From positions 468,202 to 532,201 of the forward strand of contig NZ_JAMOZL010000004.1 in assembly GCF_023667495.1 (NCBI RefSeq): 64,000 bases of DNA. Reading direction: 5' to 3'. This DNA is from Dyadobacter sp. MSC1_007. GTDB lineage: Bacteria; Bacteroidota; Bacteroidia; Cytophagales; Spirosomataceae. Of this stretch, positions 1 through 9,556 are shown piece after piece; within the stretch, counting starts at the first letter, position 1, and each line of letters opens with the position of its first letter. The position numbers and the translations under genes were made by a program. The notes beneath the pieces were generated by a model. That model was not told where the DNA came from, searched no databases, and saw only the letters and a program-made list of their open reading frames with translations.

Positions 1-2
1 AT

Positions 3-3000
3 AAGACAGATTACGGGCCGTTGCCATACCGCGATTCTTACCACAAAATGAATATCTGGGCACAGGCAATGCGCTGGCGCTTCCTTAACGATAAGGTTGA
101 ATTCCTGCGCATCAATGGAAAGCAGGATGTACCCGTTCGGCTCGAATCTTTCGATTATTTCAAAAAAGAACGTTTTCGGGAAATTAGTAAGGAATACGGG
201 TTTCAACCGTTGATCATGGCCGCAAGCTATGCGCAAGCGACCAAAAAAACGGCGTTCCTCCCGGAAGAACTGGCGCTGCATTTCAAGAAAAATCCTACCA
301 TCATACGCAATGCATTGCAGCGGCTGGCCCTTGATGAGTATTTCATTTATAATAAGGCCACAGATGAATATGGATTGAGCAAAAAGGGCGTGCTATATGT
401 GCTAGCAAACATGGACAAGGCCGATTATGACAATTTTCAGGTTAGCGGCCAGTTTGCGGCGAATGATGAAGTAGCCAATGCGACGATATACATGCCTGAT
501 ACATTGCTCACGGTGCTGGGCGTGTCCAGATTTATCGTCAGCGATTCACTGAAAATATATGCCATCCCGTCGGACAAAAAACTGATCATTGGTAAAAACC
601 GCAATTTTACCCTGAATGGACAAATGGTGGCGTCCAACTACCAGTTTCGCGGCCAGAATATCAAATTTGACTATAATCAGTTTTTTGTAAATGTAGCGCC
701 TTCGGATTCGATCACTTTTACGCCGCGTGACAAGTTTGCAAAAGGGCAGAAGGGCGAAGTCGGCGGGCATGTGAAGTATGAAAAGGGAGGTACATTCTAT
801 CTCAGCGACCCGAAAAACAAATCGGGGATCCAGAAAGGCATCAAAAAATCGCCAAGACTCGTCGTCCCGGACGGTATGATCGTCTATTTCGATCAACCCG
901 AACGCGGTACGTTGCTTTATCCGCGAGAAGTCTTTTTCAAGATCCCAAAAATCGATATGGATGGCCTCGACCAGCGGGATGTGATTTTTGAGGGTACATT
1001 CAATTCCAATGGCATTATTCCGCCGATCCAGACGGTGCTGAAAAGTATGCCGGATAACTCGCTTGGTTTCGAATACAAGCCGCCGGTGACGGATATGAAG
1101 CTGTACGAAGGAAAAGCGTTGGCAAAATTCACCGACACCCTGACAATGGATAACACCGGTCTGCATTCCAAAGCGGTGTTGAAATACCTCTCGGCGTCAA
1201 TGACAGCCAAAAACATCCTGCTTACTTCCGATTCGTTGATGGCTACCGGCGAAGTCGCAAGCATTAAAGAGGCCACTATCGGCAAAGGCTATTTCCCGAA
1301 CGTTGTTTTGAAAGATTATGCTTTGAAATGGTATCCCAATGCCGACAGCATGTTCATCAACACCCAGGGCAAATCCTTCTCCTTCCACCAGGGAACCACC
1401 AGCCTGGAAGGAAGCCTTTTACTGCGTTCAACGGGTTTGTATGGTAATGGAAAACTGAAAAGAGCTGATTCAGAGCTGTCTTCTCCTGATATTAAGTTTA
1501 ATAAGGACGGGTTTCTGGCTAATAAATCGTCGTTTGCGATCAATAGCGGCGATGTGAAATCGACCCAGAAGTTGCTGACGGGTAATAATGTCAATGTAGA
1601 TTTTAACTTCAAAACGGGTATCGCCAATTTCGTGACCGACGAATCGGGATTCGGGAATGATTCTTCCGGTATGCAAATCCCGACAGCTTCGTACCAAACC
1701 CTCATCGGAAGCGCTAAATGGGACATGACTAAAAAAACCATCCTGATGAAAGGATTGGGCGAGACGTCGTCTTACACCTCTATGGATCCCGATCAGGAAG
1801 GTCTGACTTTCAACGGTTCGGAGGCTATTTATGATATTGCCAAAGTAACGCTGAATATCAAGGGTGTACCATTTATCCAGACCGCCGACGTCAAGATTAT
1901 CCCCGATGGAGGCCTCGTGAGTGTGGATAGTAAAGGCAAAATCGCCCCTATGAAGAAAGCCCGCATTGAAATAGACACATTGAATGTCTCACACCGGATG
2001 CGCGACGCTGATATCCGAATCGATTCCCGTAACCATTTCGAAGGGTCGGCTACTTACCAGTACATCACGGCGCGGAAAGATACATTCAACATCAAAATGC
2101 AGAATTTTGAGCTCGTTGAGGTTGGGGCAGGGGAAGAAGCGAAACGTACACGGGCAAAAGACAAACCTGCCGCGGCCGGTGTTAAATATTACACCACAGC
2201 ACGCGCCGATATCAAGGAAACGGAGAACCTCTTCCTTTCTCCACGCATTCAATACAAAGGCGGCATTAACCTCGTCGCTTACGAGCCTTCGTTGAAACTG
2301 GATGGTTTTGTAAAGCCGGTTATCAAATTCAGGAAAGATTTCCAGAGCTCGTGGATCGTGTACCAGGATTCGCCCGGAGAATCGGTTTCGATTAAAATTA
2401 ATAAAGACCTCAAAAACGAGCACGAAATACCGCTTTCCGTTGGCTTACATTACAATGAAGCGAAAGGCATGTACATGAGCTTCCTGTCGCCGAAAGATTC
2501 CGACGGGGACGAGGACATTTACCTGGCCCAAGGGGCATTAAACTATGATGAGGACAACAAAGCCTTCAAAGTAACGCCTCCGCCAGGCCCCGACGGCCTG
2601 ATCGATGAGGGAAATGCACTGACGTTTGACGACAAAACCGGACTAGCGACCTTTGCCGGGCCATTTAAACTTACCTCAGCCGAGTGGCTGCAAACCGTAG
2701 GCAGCGCGGAAGTTCAGGTAGATAGTGCCAAATTCCGCTTCAATACTATGCTTTTGCTCAAAATGCCCGCGCTTGAACCTATCATGCAGCCATTGGTAGC
2801 CAAAATCGTAGAGACCAACCTGGAAGAGCAGAATAGTACTGCCGCCGACGATGATCCCGAGCAATTGAACCGGAAATTATCCGCGCTCATCGGCCCGAAG
2901 GCGACTGACGCCTACCTGAAACTGACGGCAGGCGGCTATAAACCATTGTTTGAAGCATCCCCGTTGCTGGACGTTCCCATGGTGCTTTCGAACGTCAATC

Positions 3001-3446
3001 TGCATTGGTCGCCCCAGCACACCGCATATTACTCGCAGGGACCTATCGGAGTTGCGCATTTTGGCCGCAATAATGTCAATGCACAAATGGACGGCGTATT
3101 GGAAATCCGCCGGGGCGTGGAGGGTGACGAATTCAGCCTTTATTTGCAGGCATCGCCCGATATCTGGTATTATTTCGATTATAAAGCCGGCGAACTGGGC
3201 GTGGTTTCTTCGCAGTTGGATTTCAATGACGAGATCACTGCGAAATCTAAAAACGTGAAATCCAAAGACATGACTTTGGTGAGCATTGGAACTGAAGAGA
3301 AGGATATGTTTGTTAACCGCTTCGACGATTTTTATCAGCCTGCCCTTAAGAAAGCGAAACTTGTAAAAGCTGCTGCGAAGAAGAAAGCCACCACCTCCCC
3401 TACTCCTGAAAAGAAGAAAAAAGTTGAACCGACAGAAGGATTCTGA
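3..3446 (+). CDS. Large beta-rich protein of unknown function, 3' part
   Basis: The reading frame is open from the first bases of the window, so the gene starts upstream and only about 1147 C-terminal residues are seen; the TTG at 21 is not a convincing start. The visible part opens with a short helical stretch (roughly residues 55-125 counted from that TTG) that looks winged-helix-like, then runs into hundreds of residues of alternating beta strands with little internal identity, and ends in a lysine-rich tail. No catalytic motif was recognised. The beta-rich middle recalls large Bacteroidota envelope proteins, but that is an impression and not a family assignment. A promoter for plsY follows the stop codon. 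Confidence 0.75.
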   Translation, partial: KTDYGPLPYRDSYHKMNIWAQAMRWRFLNDKVEFLRINGKQDVPVRLESFDYFKKERFREISKEYGFQPLIMAASYAQATKKTAFLPEELALHFKKNPTIIRNALQRLALDEYFIYNKATDEYGLSKKGVLYVLANMDKADYDNFQVSGQFAANDEVANATIYMPDTLLTVLGVSRFIVSDSLKIYAIPSDKKLIIGKNRNFTLNGQMVASNYQFRGQNIKFDYNQFFVNVAPSDSITFTPRDKFAKGQKGEVGGHVKYEKGGTFYLSDPKNKSGIQKGIKKSPRLVVPDGMIVYFDQPERGTLLYPREVFFKIPKIDMDGLDQRDVIFEGTFNSNGIIPPIQTVLKSMPDNSLGFEYKPPVTDMKLYEGKALAKFTDTLTMDNTGLHSKAVLKYLSASMTAKNILLTSDSLMATGEVASIKEATIGKGYFPNVVLKDYALKWYPNADSMFINTQGKSFSFHQGTTSLEGSLLLRSTGLYGNGKLKRADSELSSPDIKFNKDGFLANKSSFAINSGDVKSTQKLLTGNNVNVDFNFKTGIANFVTDESGFGNDSSGMQIPTASYQTLIGSAKWDMTKKTILMKGLGETSSYTSMDPDQEGLTFNGSEAIYDIAKVTLNIKGVPFIQTADVKIIPDGGLVSVDSKGKIAPMKKARIEIDTLNVSHRMRDADIRIDSRNHFEGSATYQYITARKDTFNIKMQNFELVEVGAGEEAKRTRAKDKPAAAGVKYYTTARADIKETENLFLSPRIQYKGGINLVAYEPSLKLDGFVKPVIKFRKDFQSSWIVYQDSPGESVSIKINKDLKNEHEIPLSVGLHYNEAKGMYMSFLSPKDSDGDEDIYLAQGALNYDEDNKAFKVTPPPGPDGLIDEGNALTFDDKTGLATFAGPFKLTSAEWLQTVGSAEVQVDSAKFRFNTMLLLKMPALEPIMQPLVAKIVETNLEEQNSTAADDDPEQLNRKLSALIGPKATDAYLKLTAGGYKPLFEASPLLDVPMVLSNVNLHWSPQHTAYYSQGPIGVAHFGRNNVNAQMDGVLEIRRGVEGDEFSLYLQASPDIWYYFDYKAGELGVVSSQLDFNDEITAKSKNVKSKDMTLVSIGTEEKDMFVNRFDDFYQPALKKAKLVKAAAKKKATTSPTPEKKKKVEPTEGF

Positions 3447-3481
3447 TGTAATTACGGCAATTACAATAGGTTCTGCTGGCT

Positions 3482-3513
3482 TTTGAAAATTCGTCTACTG
3501 GATCTTAGTTTTG
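3482..3513 (+). promoter_or_regulatory. Putative plsY promoter P1
   Basis: TTTG at 3482-3485, a 20-base spacer and TAGTTTTG at 3506-3513 match the Bacteroidota -33/-7 pattern (TTG...TAnnTTTG). It lies about 90 bases upstream of the plsY start. Confidence 0.5.
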
Positions 3514-3525
3514 TAGCACTTTAGC

Positions 3526-3555
3526 TTGTAAAATCGTCCAAGTATCGTATTTTTG
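3526..3555 (+). promoter_or_regulatory. Putative plsY promoter P2
   Basis: TTG at 3526-3528, a 19-base spacer and TATTTTTG at 3548-3555 fit the Bacteroidota consensus exactly, 44 bases before the plsY ATG. With P1 this gives two stacked candidate promoters; only transcript mapping can say which is used. Confidence 0.5.
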
Positions 3556-3599
3556 AGAAAAACTGATTGTAATTTAAATTAATCATTGAATAGTACAAA

Positions 3600-4250
3600 A
3601 TGAGTATTGCCTTATTAATAGTTGCTATTGTTGCTGCATATTTGCTGGGTTCTATCCCAAGTTCAGTTTGGTACGGCATTGGATATTTTGGGATTGATGT
3701 CAGGAAACATGGTAGCGGTAACGCGGGTGCCACCAACACGTTCAGGGTATTAGGCAAACGCGCAGGAACAGTTGTGATGCTCATTGATGTACTGAAAGGC
3801 TGGACGGCTACTTGCCTCGCTTCTATGCTTTTCTATATGAACGAGATCGGGGAAACCGAGCTGCTGATGTACAAGATCATCTTCGGTATCATCGCAATCA
3901 TCGGTCATATTTTCCCTGTTTTTGTCAATTTCAAAGGCGGAAAAGGCATCGCTACCCTGCTTGGAATGGTACTTGCGATCCACCCTGAGCTTGCATCTGT
4001 TTGCATCACCATATTTATTCTGACACTAATAGCATCACAATATGTATCGTTAAGTTCGATACTGGCAACGCTGGCATTTCCGGTACTTTCATGGGCTGGC
4101 GTTTTCGGGCATCCCGAACCGCTGCTGGTCGTTTTTGGATTTACAATGTTTATTCTGGTTGTATTTACCCATCAGAAAAATATCGTCCGGCTATTGAAAG
4201 GAAACGAAAACCGTGTCAATATTTTCGGAAAATCGAAACACCGTCATTAA
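3600..4250 (+). CDS. plsY: Glycerol-3-phosphate acyltransferase PlsY
   Basis: Inner-membrane enzyme that moves an acyl group from acyl-phosphate to glycerol 3-phosphate, the first step of phospholipid synthesis in the PlsX/PlsY route. The 216 residues carry the family's conserved blocks: GSIPSSVW near residue 17, HGSGNAGATNTFRVLG near 37, and the glycine-rich FKGGKGIAT near 108. About five hydrophobic segments are spread as in known PlsY proteins, and the length is normal. The ATG at 3600 puts the first membrane segment at the N-terminus. It has its own promoters and ends before a strong hairpin terminator, so it is probably a single-gene transcript. plsX is not in the window. Confidence 0.96.
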   Translation: MSIALLIVAIVAAYLLGSIPSSVWYGIGYFGIDVRKHGSGNAGATNTFRVLGKRAGTVVMLIDVLKGWTATCLASMLFYMNEIGETELLMYKIIFGIIAIIGHIFPVFVNFKGGKGIATLLGMVLAIHPELASVCITIFILTLIASQYVSLSSILATLAFPVLSWAGVFGHPEPLLVVFGFTMFILVVFTHQKNIVRLLKGNENRVNIFGKSKHRH

Positions 4251-4275
4251 AAAAATAATCTAACCTGTTAATCCA

Positions 4276-4312
4276 AACCCCTTAGGAGCAATCCTTGGGG
4301 GTTATTTTTTAT
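4276..4312 (+). terminator. Rho-independent terminator after plsY
   Basis: An AACCCC/GGGGTT outer stem with an inner AGGA/TCCT stem closed by GCAA is followed by TATTTTTT. It lies 26 bases after the plsY stop. Confidence 0.8.
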
Positions 4313-4361
4313 CTTGCCAGCCATTTCTGTAAATTAATCCGATCAACAACAACGAGACACA

Positions 4362-5723
4362 ATGTTGGAATATATTGATAAAAACCGCGACAGGTTCTTG
4401 AATGAGCTTCTTGATCTGCTCAGGATCCCGTCGGTAAGTGCTGATTCCAAGTTTAAAAACGACATGCTGAAAGCCGCGGAATATGTCCGCGACCGCATCC
4501 TGGAAACCGGCGCTGACCGTGCAGAAATCTACGAAACCGCCGGACATCCGGTAGTTTACGGGGAAAAGATCATCGATCCTGCATTACCGACCGTGCTCGT
4601 GTACGGTCATTACGATGTGCAGCCTGCCGATCCTTACGAGCTCTGGGATTCTCCCCCATTTGAACCCGTCATCAAAAATGATCGCATTTACGCACGCGGG
4701 GCCTGCGACGATAAGGGGCAGTTTTATATGCATATCAAAGCCCTTGAAACCATGCTTGCCACAGATTCGCTTGCGTGTAATGTGAAAATAATGATCGAAG
4801 GCGAAGAGGAAATTGGCTCGTCGCATTTGGGTACGTTTGTCAAAGAACACCGCGAAATGCTGCAATGCGACACGATCCTGATCTCCGACACCAGCATTAT
4901 TGCCAACGACGTCCCATCGATTGAAACCGGCTTGCGCGGGTTAACCTATGTAGAAGTAGAAGTGGTAGCAGCCAACCGCGATTTGCACTCAGGCGTGTAC
5001 GGCGGCGGTGTAGCCAACCCGATCAATGTGCTGTGCGAGATGATCGCTTCTCTCAAAGACGAGAACGGCCACATTACCATTCCTGGGTTTTACGACAAAG
5101 TGGAAGAACTCACTTCCGAGGAACGCGCCGCATTAAACGCGGCGCCGTTCGATCTGGAAGAATATAAAAAAGACCTTGGTATCGACGATGTTCAGGGAGA
5201 AACCGGCTATACAACCATTGAAAGGACATCCGTAAGGCCTACCTTGGATGTTAATGGCATTTGGGGCGGTTATATTGGTGAAGGCGCCAAAACCGTGTTG
5301 CCTTCGAAAGCAAATGCAAAAATCTCCATGCGCCTGGTTCCGGACCAGAACGATGATGAGATCTGCGCATTATTTACCAAACACTTCGAATCCATTGCAC
5401 CAGCCTCGGTGAAAGTGAAAGTAGTGCCTCACCACGGCGGCTTACCTTACGTAACGCCAACAGATTCAGTGGAATACCGTGCCGCTGAAATGGCGATGGA
5501 AGAATCATTCGGGAAAAAGCCGATCCCAACACGCGGCGGCGGAAGTATCCCTATTGTCGCGCTATTCGAGCAGGAACTGGGGTGCAAAAGCATTCTGATG
5601 GGTTTCGGCCTGGATATCGACGCATTGCATTCACCGAATGAGAGTTATGGTTTGTTCAACTACTACAAAGGCATTGAAACAATTCCGTTGTTTTTCAAAC
5701 ACTATGCGGAATTGAAAAAATGA
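4362..5723 (+). CDS. M20 family dipeptidase
   Basis: Zinc-dependent peptidase of the M20/M25/M40 family, close to cytosolic non-specific dipeptidases, which cleave dipeptides in the cytoplasm. The metal and catalytic residues are visible: GHYDVQP (His83, Asp85), ACDDKGQ (Asp116), the EGEEEIGS acid pair (Glu149/150), a later SDTS aspartate and the C-terminal DALHSPNE histidine. The lid/dimerisation domain sits between about residues 200 and 360. Length (453) is normal, and there is no signal peptide. The gene stands alone between the plsY terminator and a repeat cluster. Exact substrate preference cannot be read from sequence. Confidence 0.92.
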   Translation: MLEYIDKNRDRFLNELLDLLRIPSVSADSKFKNDMLKAAEYVRDRILETGADRAEIYETAGHPVVYGEKIIDPALPTVLVYGHYDVQPADPYELWDSPPFEPVIKNDRIYARGACDDKGQFYMHIKALETMLATDSLACNVKIMIEGEEEIGSSHLGTFVKEHREMLQCDTILISDTSIIANDVPSIETGLRGLTYVEVEVVAANRDLHSGVYGGGVANPINVLCEMIASLKDENGHITIPGFYDKVEELTSEERAALNAAPFDLEEYKKDLGIDDVQGETGYTTIERTSVRPTLDVNGIWGGYIGEGAKTVLPSKANAKISMRLVPDQNDDEICALFTKHFESIAPASVKVKVVPHHGGLPYVTPTDSVEYRAAEMAMEESFGKKPIPTRGGGSIPIVALFEQELGCKSILMGFGLDIDALHSPNESYGLFNYYKGIETIPLFFKHYAELKK

Positions 5724-5747
5724 AGAAAACATGTGCGGGATGTCAAT

Positions 5748-5919
5748 GTCATCCTGAGCGCACGGGGCCGCCCGGCGGTCGAAGGGGTTAGCGAAGAGCC
5801 TTTACATCATGCCACCACCCTTCGACTGCGCTCAGGATGACAGGCGTAGTATTCGCTCTGGATGACGGCGCAGTATTCGCTCAGGTGACAACGTAAAGTC
5901 ATGCTGAGCGCAGTCGAAG
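5748..5919. repeat. Cluster of three palindromic dispersed-repeat units plus decayed copies
   Basis: The unit GTCATCCTGAGCGCAGTCGA(AGG) occurs three times: forward at 5748-5786, where 15 GC-rich bases split it after GAGCGCA; inverted and intact at 5818-5841; and forward with one change (CATGCTGAG) at 5898-5919. Fragments such as CTCTGGATGAC and CTCAGGTGACA lie at 5855-5890. Opposed copies can fold into long stems. Similar motifs are scattered between genes in many Bacteroidota (recalled). The cluster fills the gap between two convergent genes and may serve as a terminator or be a mobile repeat remnant. Confidence 0.75.
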
Positions 5920-5939
5920 CATCGAGCGATAACGCATTC

Positions 5940-7166
5940 CTACCTCTTTCTTCTCTGCTCCCTTTTCATCTTTTTCAAGTTCGCAATCGCGGCCTTTGCC
6001 TCTTTATCCTGGCTGGATTTTTTTTCGGCCCGGTCGTCGGCTAGTTTGTAGTATTTTAATGCTTCGTCGTAATCCTTTTTCTGTTCGGCGATTTTGCCCA
6101 GCCCTAACAACGACGAAACATAATAACCCGCATTCAACGAATTAGTCTGGGTTGAATAATCGATTGCTTTCTTGTAATACTCCGCCGCCTTCTCGTAGTT
6201 GCGGTGGTAATTCATATTATAATAGGCAAGCACATAGGCGGCGTTTCTGCCGCTTACGCCTTCATAGCCAGGCATTCCTCGGCTGATTTTATCGATGATA
6301 TTCTGCGCTGCCTGCTCGGCTTCGGCCATTTTGCCGGTTACGAAAGCCGTCCGGCAAAAATACCTTTCAAAATAGGGGTTATTAGGAAACGTCTGCCACA
6401 TGTATTTGGCCATTTCATAGGCTTTACTGTACTCGTTTTCCATGCTGTAAATCTGCAAAAGGAAATATCTCGCCTCAACCCGTGTGTAGAATGCATTGTT
6501 CCCCACTTTTTCAAGCTGCTGTTCGCCGAGTTTTTTATTTCCCTTCGGAAAAAGCGCCAGAACGGGCTTCAAAATAGGATATTCCTTTGGAACCCATTCC
6601 GCATAATAATTATAGAGGCCGTCGCCAAAGAGCAACTCGGGAGTTAAATCGCCATTACCCTTGCATTCTTCAAAATATTTAAGCGACTTTTTCCCGGCAA
6701 ATGCGGCCTTAGCCCAACTTTCGCGCTCCGCGTACAAGCGCCCTTTGAACGCATATGCAGCCGCCAGGAAAAACGCCGGCTCGATTTTATTTTTTTCGTT
6801 ATCGTATAATTCCTCAGCCAGATTGATAGTCGAATCCATCTGCGCCAGGAAAGTTTTGTCATAAGATTCATTATCTGTATTCGGCACGATCTTCCACCAT
6901 TCGGCCAGGCCCATTAGAAAATGGGGCATAGGATGCTTTGGGTAACGGTGTTTGAGCCACCGGAACTCTGCGTCTGCCTCGTAAAACTGGTAATTGTAGA
7001 GCTTATTGATCGCCTCTGTCGATTCTATCTGCACGCTTGGATTTTTCAGGACCATATCGTAATTCTTGTCCAACTCGGCCGAAGAATACAATTGAGCAGT
7101 GGCAATATGGCTTGTTACGACAGTTAGGAAGCAGAATGTAAAAATGTTAGCGATTAAACTTTTCAT
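5940..7166 (-). CDS. Secreted TPR-repeat protein
   Basis: A 408-residue protein with an N-terminal signal peptide ending near TAQLYSS, so exported to the periplasm or outer membrane. Tetratricopeptide-like helix pairs are spread through the chain; the clearest are at about residues 310-395, with repeats such as YEKAAEYYKKAIDYS and YDEALKYYKLADD. The C-terminus is strongly basic (KKMKREQRRKR). TPR proteins act as scaffolds; no enzyme motif is present and the partner is unknown. It is transcribed away from hpt, with a 180-base divergent region, and ends against the palindromic repeat cluster. Confidence 0.85.
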   Translation of the reverse strand: MKSLIANIFTFCFLTVVTSHIATAQLYSSAELDKNYDMVLKNPSVQIESTEAINKLYNYQFYEADAEFRWLKHRYPKHPMPHFLMGLAEWWKIVPNTDNESYDKTFLAQMDSTINLAEELYDNEKNKIEPAFFLAAAYAFKGRLYAERESWAKAAFAGKKSLKYFEECKGNGDLTPELLFGDGLYNYYAEWVPKEYPILKPVLALFPKGNKKLGEQQLEKVGNNAFYTRVEARYFLLQIYSMENEYSKAYEMAKYMWQTFPNNPYFERYFCRTAFVTGKMAEAEQAAQNIIDKISRGMPGYEGVSGRNAAYVLAYYNMNYHRNYEKAAEYYKKAIDYSTQTNSLNAGYYVSSLLGLGKIAEQKKDYDEALKYYKLADDRAEKKSSQDKEAKAAIANLKKMKREQRRKR

Positions 7167-7346
7167 AGCAGGGGTAAATCTGTCCTAATTAACGCCGGAA
7201 TCATATTTTACGTTTGTCATCAGCCGGGTTTTTGAAAAAAGAGTTAATATTGATCCTCAGACGATTTGACGTATTTCAAATCCTGCATTTTAGGTTTCAA
7301 CGTTCTGATAAACACGGAAACTTCGATAAAGTGACACCTCAAAATT

Positions 7347-7877
7347 ATGATTAACATTCTGGATAAAACGTTTGTCCCCTTTATTTCCCAGGAAAAGATT
7401 GAACACCGGATTGCGGAGCTCGCTTCCCTTATTACAAAAGACTACGAAGGCTGCTGCCCTGTTTTCATCGTGGTTCTGAATGGTTCCTTCCTCTTTGCCA
7501 GCGAATTAGTAAAAAAAATACCCCTTTCCTGCGAGATCAATTTTATACGGCTATCCTCCTATTCACAAACTACTTCAACGGGGACGGTCCGCGAAATCAT
7601 TGGAATGGACGAAAATATCCAGGGCCGGGATGTCATCATCATTGAAGACATTGTCGATACCGGCCTCACAATGTCACAGTTACTCAACAAAATAAAGGCC
7701 CTTGAACCTAAATCTGTGGAAGTGGCTACGCTTCTCCATAAACCGGAAGCATTGAAAACGCCAGTGAATATGCGTTACGTCGGCTTTGAGATTGCCAACC
7801 GGTTCGTGGTCGGATATGGGCTCGATTACGACGGCATCGGCCGTAACCTCGACGCTATTTACGTTTTGGCGGAATAG
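7347..7877 (+). CDS. hpt: Hypoxanthine phosphoribosyltransferase
   Basis: Purine-salvage enzyme that joins hypoxanthine (often also guanine) to PRPP, giving IMP or GMP in the cytoplasm. The PRPP-binding loop DVIIIEDIVDTGLTMSQL lies at about residues 95-112, preceded by the flexible-loop region LSSYSQTTSTG and followed by VGYGLDYDG, the usual purine-contact block. Length (176) is normal. It starts from the ATG at 7347. The beta-CASP hydrolase gene follows after 41 bases, so the two may share a transcript. Confidence 0.95.
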   Translation: MINILDKTFVPFISQEKIEHRIAELASLITKDYEGCCPVFIVVLNGSFLFASELVKKIPLSCEINFIRLSSYSQTTSTGTVREIIGMDENIQGRDVIIIEDIVDTGLTMSQLLNKIKALEPKSVEVATLLHKPEALKTPVNMRYVGFEIANRFVVGYGLDYDGIGRNLDAIYVLAE

Positions 7878-7918
7878 CCGCTATTTCTCTCAACATTCAA
7901 CTACTAACAACCTCTATT

Positions 7919-9319
7919 ATGCTGATCCAATTTTTTGGCGCCGCCAGAACCGTTACCGGCAGCAAGCACCTCATTACCACCGAAAAAGGCACAAAAATCC
8001 TGCTGGATTGCGGGCTTTTTCAAGGCATTCAGACAGATGAGTTCAATCAGGAATTTGGTTTCAAACCTTCTGAGGTAGATTATCTGGTCCTTTCACATGC
8101 GCACATTGACCATTCCGGCCTCATTCCGCGGCTTGTCAGAAAAGGCTTCAAAGGACCCATTTACTGCACTTCAGCCACCGCCGACCTCTGCCGCGTGATG
8201 CTGCTCGACAGCGCCCATATCCAGGAAAAAGACTTGGAACGGATCAACCGCCGCCGCCAAAAACAAGGCAGGCCGCTCCTGGAAGAACTTTACAATGCAG
8301 AGGATGCCGCTCATGCATTGAACTTATTCAAACCCGTTCGGTATGGACAGACATTTTATCTCGGCCAGGACAATGAGGTTGCCGTGGTCCTTACCGATGC
8401 GGCGCATTTGCTAGGAAGCGCTGCCGTACATTTGAGCATTCCGGACGCAGGCACATTCAAACAAGTGACTTTTACTGGTGACATTGGTCGCCCCGAAGAC
8501 CGCATCCTTCGTAAACCGGAGGTTTTTCCACAAGCGGATATTATCATTTGCGAGTCGACTTATGGGGATCGTTTGCATGAAAAGGAAACCGATATGCACG
8601 CGCATTTGCTTGAAATCGTGCAGGAAACCTGCGTCCGTAATCGTGGGAAGCTCATTATCCCTGCATTCGCCATTGACCGTACGCAGGAATTGATCTATGC
8701 TTTGGACCAGCTTTCGAGCTCCGGAAAGCTGCCCCAACTACCGGTCTATATCGACAGTCCGCTAGCCATTCGCGCCACGGCCATCATGAAAGAGCACGAC
8801 GAATGCTTCAATCCTGAAATCCTCGATTATATTGAAAAAGACGGCGACGCATTCGCATTCCCCTACCTGCATTATGTTTCCGACGTGGAGCAATCCATCG
8901 CTTTGAACGATAAAAAGGAGCCTTGCATTATCATTTCAGCATCCGGCATGGCGGAAGCGGGGCGGATCAAGCACCATATCAAGAACAATATCGGTGATCC
9001 AAATTCCACCATCCTCCTCGTAGGTTATGCCTCCGCGAATACCCTCGCAGGCGCGCTCAAACGCGGGGACAAGCAAGTGAATATTTTTGGTGAACAGTTC
9101 GAGGTAAAATGCCGGGTAGCCTCCATGGATTCATTCTCTGGTCACGGGGACTACAACGAAATGCTCGATTTCCTTTCCTGCCAAACGCCCGCACGCGTCA
9201 AAGACGTGTTTCTGGTGCATGGCGAATATGAAACACAGATTGCATTCAAGCTGAAACTGGAAAAGGCAGGCTATCAGCGGGTTCACATTCCGGCTTTGTA
9301 TGAAAGCGTAAAAATTTGA
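7919..9319 (+). CDS. Beta-CASP metallo-beta-lactamase fold hydrolase
   Basis: Cytoplasmic MBL-fold protein with the beta-CASP and RNA-specificity (RMMBL) domains, the architecture of CPSF73/Ysh1-like nucleases. The metal motif LSHAHIDHSG sits at residues 58-67 (His60, His62, Asp64, His65). A second block, TFTGDIGRPED, carries another ligand aspartate, and the C-terminal FSGHGD and VHGE blocks complete the site. The beta-CASP insert is around residues 190-370. Length 466 matches bacterial COG1236 proteins. It probably cleaves RNA, but no bacterial substrate can be assigned. It follows hpt closely and precedes a tRNA gene. Confidence 0.92.
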   Translation: MLIQFFGAARTVTGSKHLITTEKGTKILLDCGLFQGIQTDEFNQEFGFKPSEVDYLVLSHAHIDHSGLIPRLVRKGFKGPIYCTSATADLCRVMLLDSAHIQEKDLERINRRRQKQGRPLLEELYNAEDAAHALNLFKPVRYGQTFYLGQDNEVAVVLTDAAHLLGSAAVHLSIPDAGTFKQVTFTGDIGRPEDRILRKPEVFPQADIIICESTYGDRLHEKETDMHAHLLEIVQETCVRNRGKLIIPAFAIDRTQELIYALDQLSSSGKLPQLPVYIDSPLAIRATAIMKEHDECFNPEILDYIEKDGDAFAFPYLHYVSDVEQSIALNDKKEPCIIISASGMAEAGRIKHHIKNNIGDPNSTILLVGYASANTLAGALKRGDKQVNIFGEQFEVKCRVASMDSFSGHGDYNEMLDFLSCQTPARVKDVFLVHGEYETQIAFKLKLEKAGYQRVHIPALYESVKI

Positions 9320-9403
9320 GTTTTTCGTACTTTTTAGTGTTTTGAAAGATCGAAAAGCTTGTAAAGTCCGGAACAATATTACTATTTTTGCCGACCGGTT
9401 CGA

Positions 9404-9487
9404 GCCGAAGTGGTGAAACTGGTAGACACGCACGTTTCAGGGGCGTGAGGGAGCAATCCTGTGCGGGTTCGAGTCCCGCCTTCGGCA
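9404..9487 (+). tRNA. tRNA-Leu (CAG)
   Basis: The acceptor stem GCCGAAG (9404-9410) pairs with CTTCGGC (9480-9486), with A as discriminator. The anticodon stem CACGT/GCGTG encloses TTCAGGG, giving anticodon CAG for CUG. A variable arm follows, as expected for a class II leucine tRNA, then the T arm with GGTTCGAGTCC. The 3' CCA is not encoded and must be added after transcription. Confidence 0.95.
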
Positions 9488-9490
9488 CAA

Positions 9491-9523
9491 AACGCTGTTT
9501 CTGTTATCAGGAACGGCGTTTTT
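9491..9523 (+). terminator. Terminator after tRNA-Leu
   Basis: AACGCTGTTTCTG and CAGGAACGGCGTT pair with two G-U wobbles around a TTAT loop, followed by Ts. It lies three bases beyond the tRNA end. Confidence 0.75.
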
Positions 9524-9556
9524 GGTTTTCGGGACAAAAAATCAATGTGCATTAGA

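Noticed and set aside
1984..2423. Long frames opposite or out of phase with the first gene
   Set aside because: They are shadows of a strongly coding frame, with no start signal or domain.
9131..9488. Minus-strand frames across the tRNA-Leu gene
   Set aside because: They run through the tRNA and the end of the hydrolase gene; the tRNA structure is clear.
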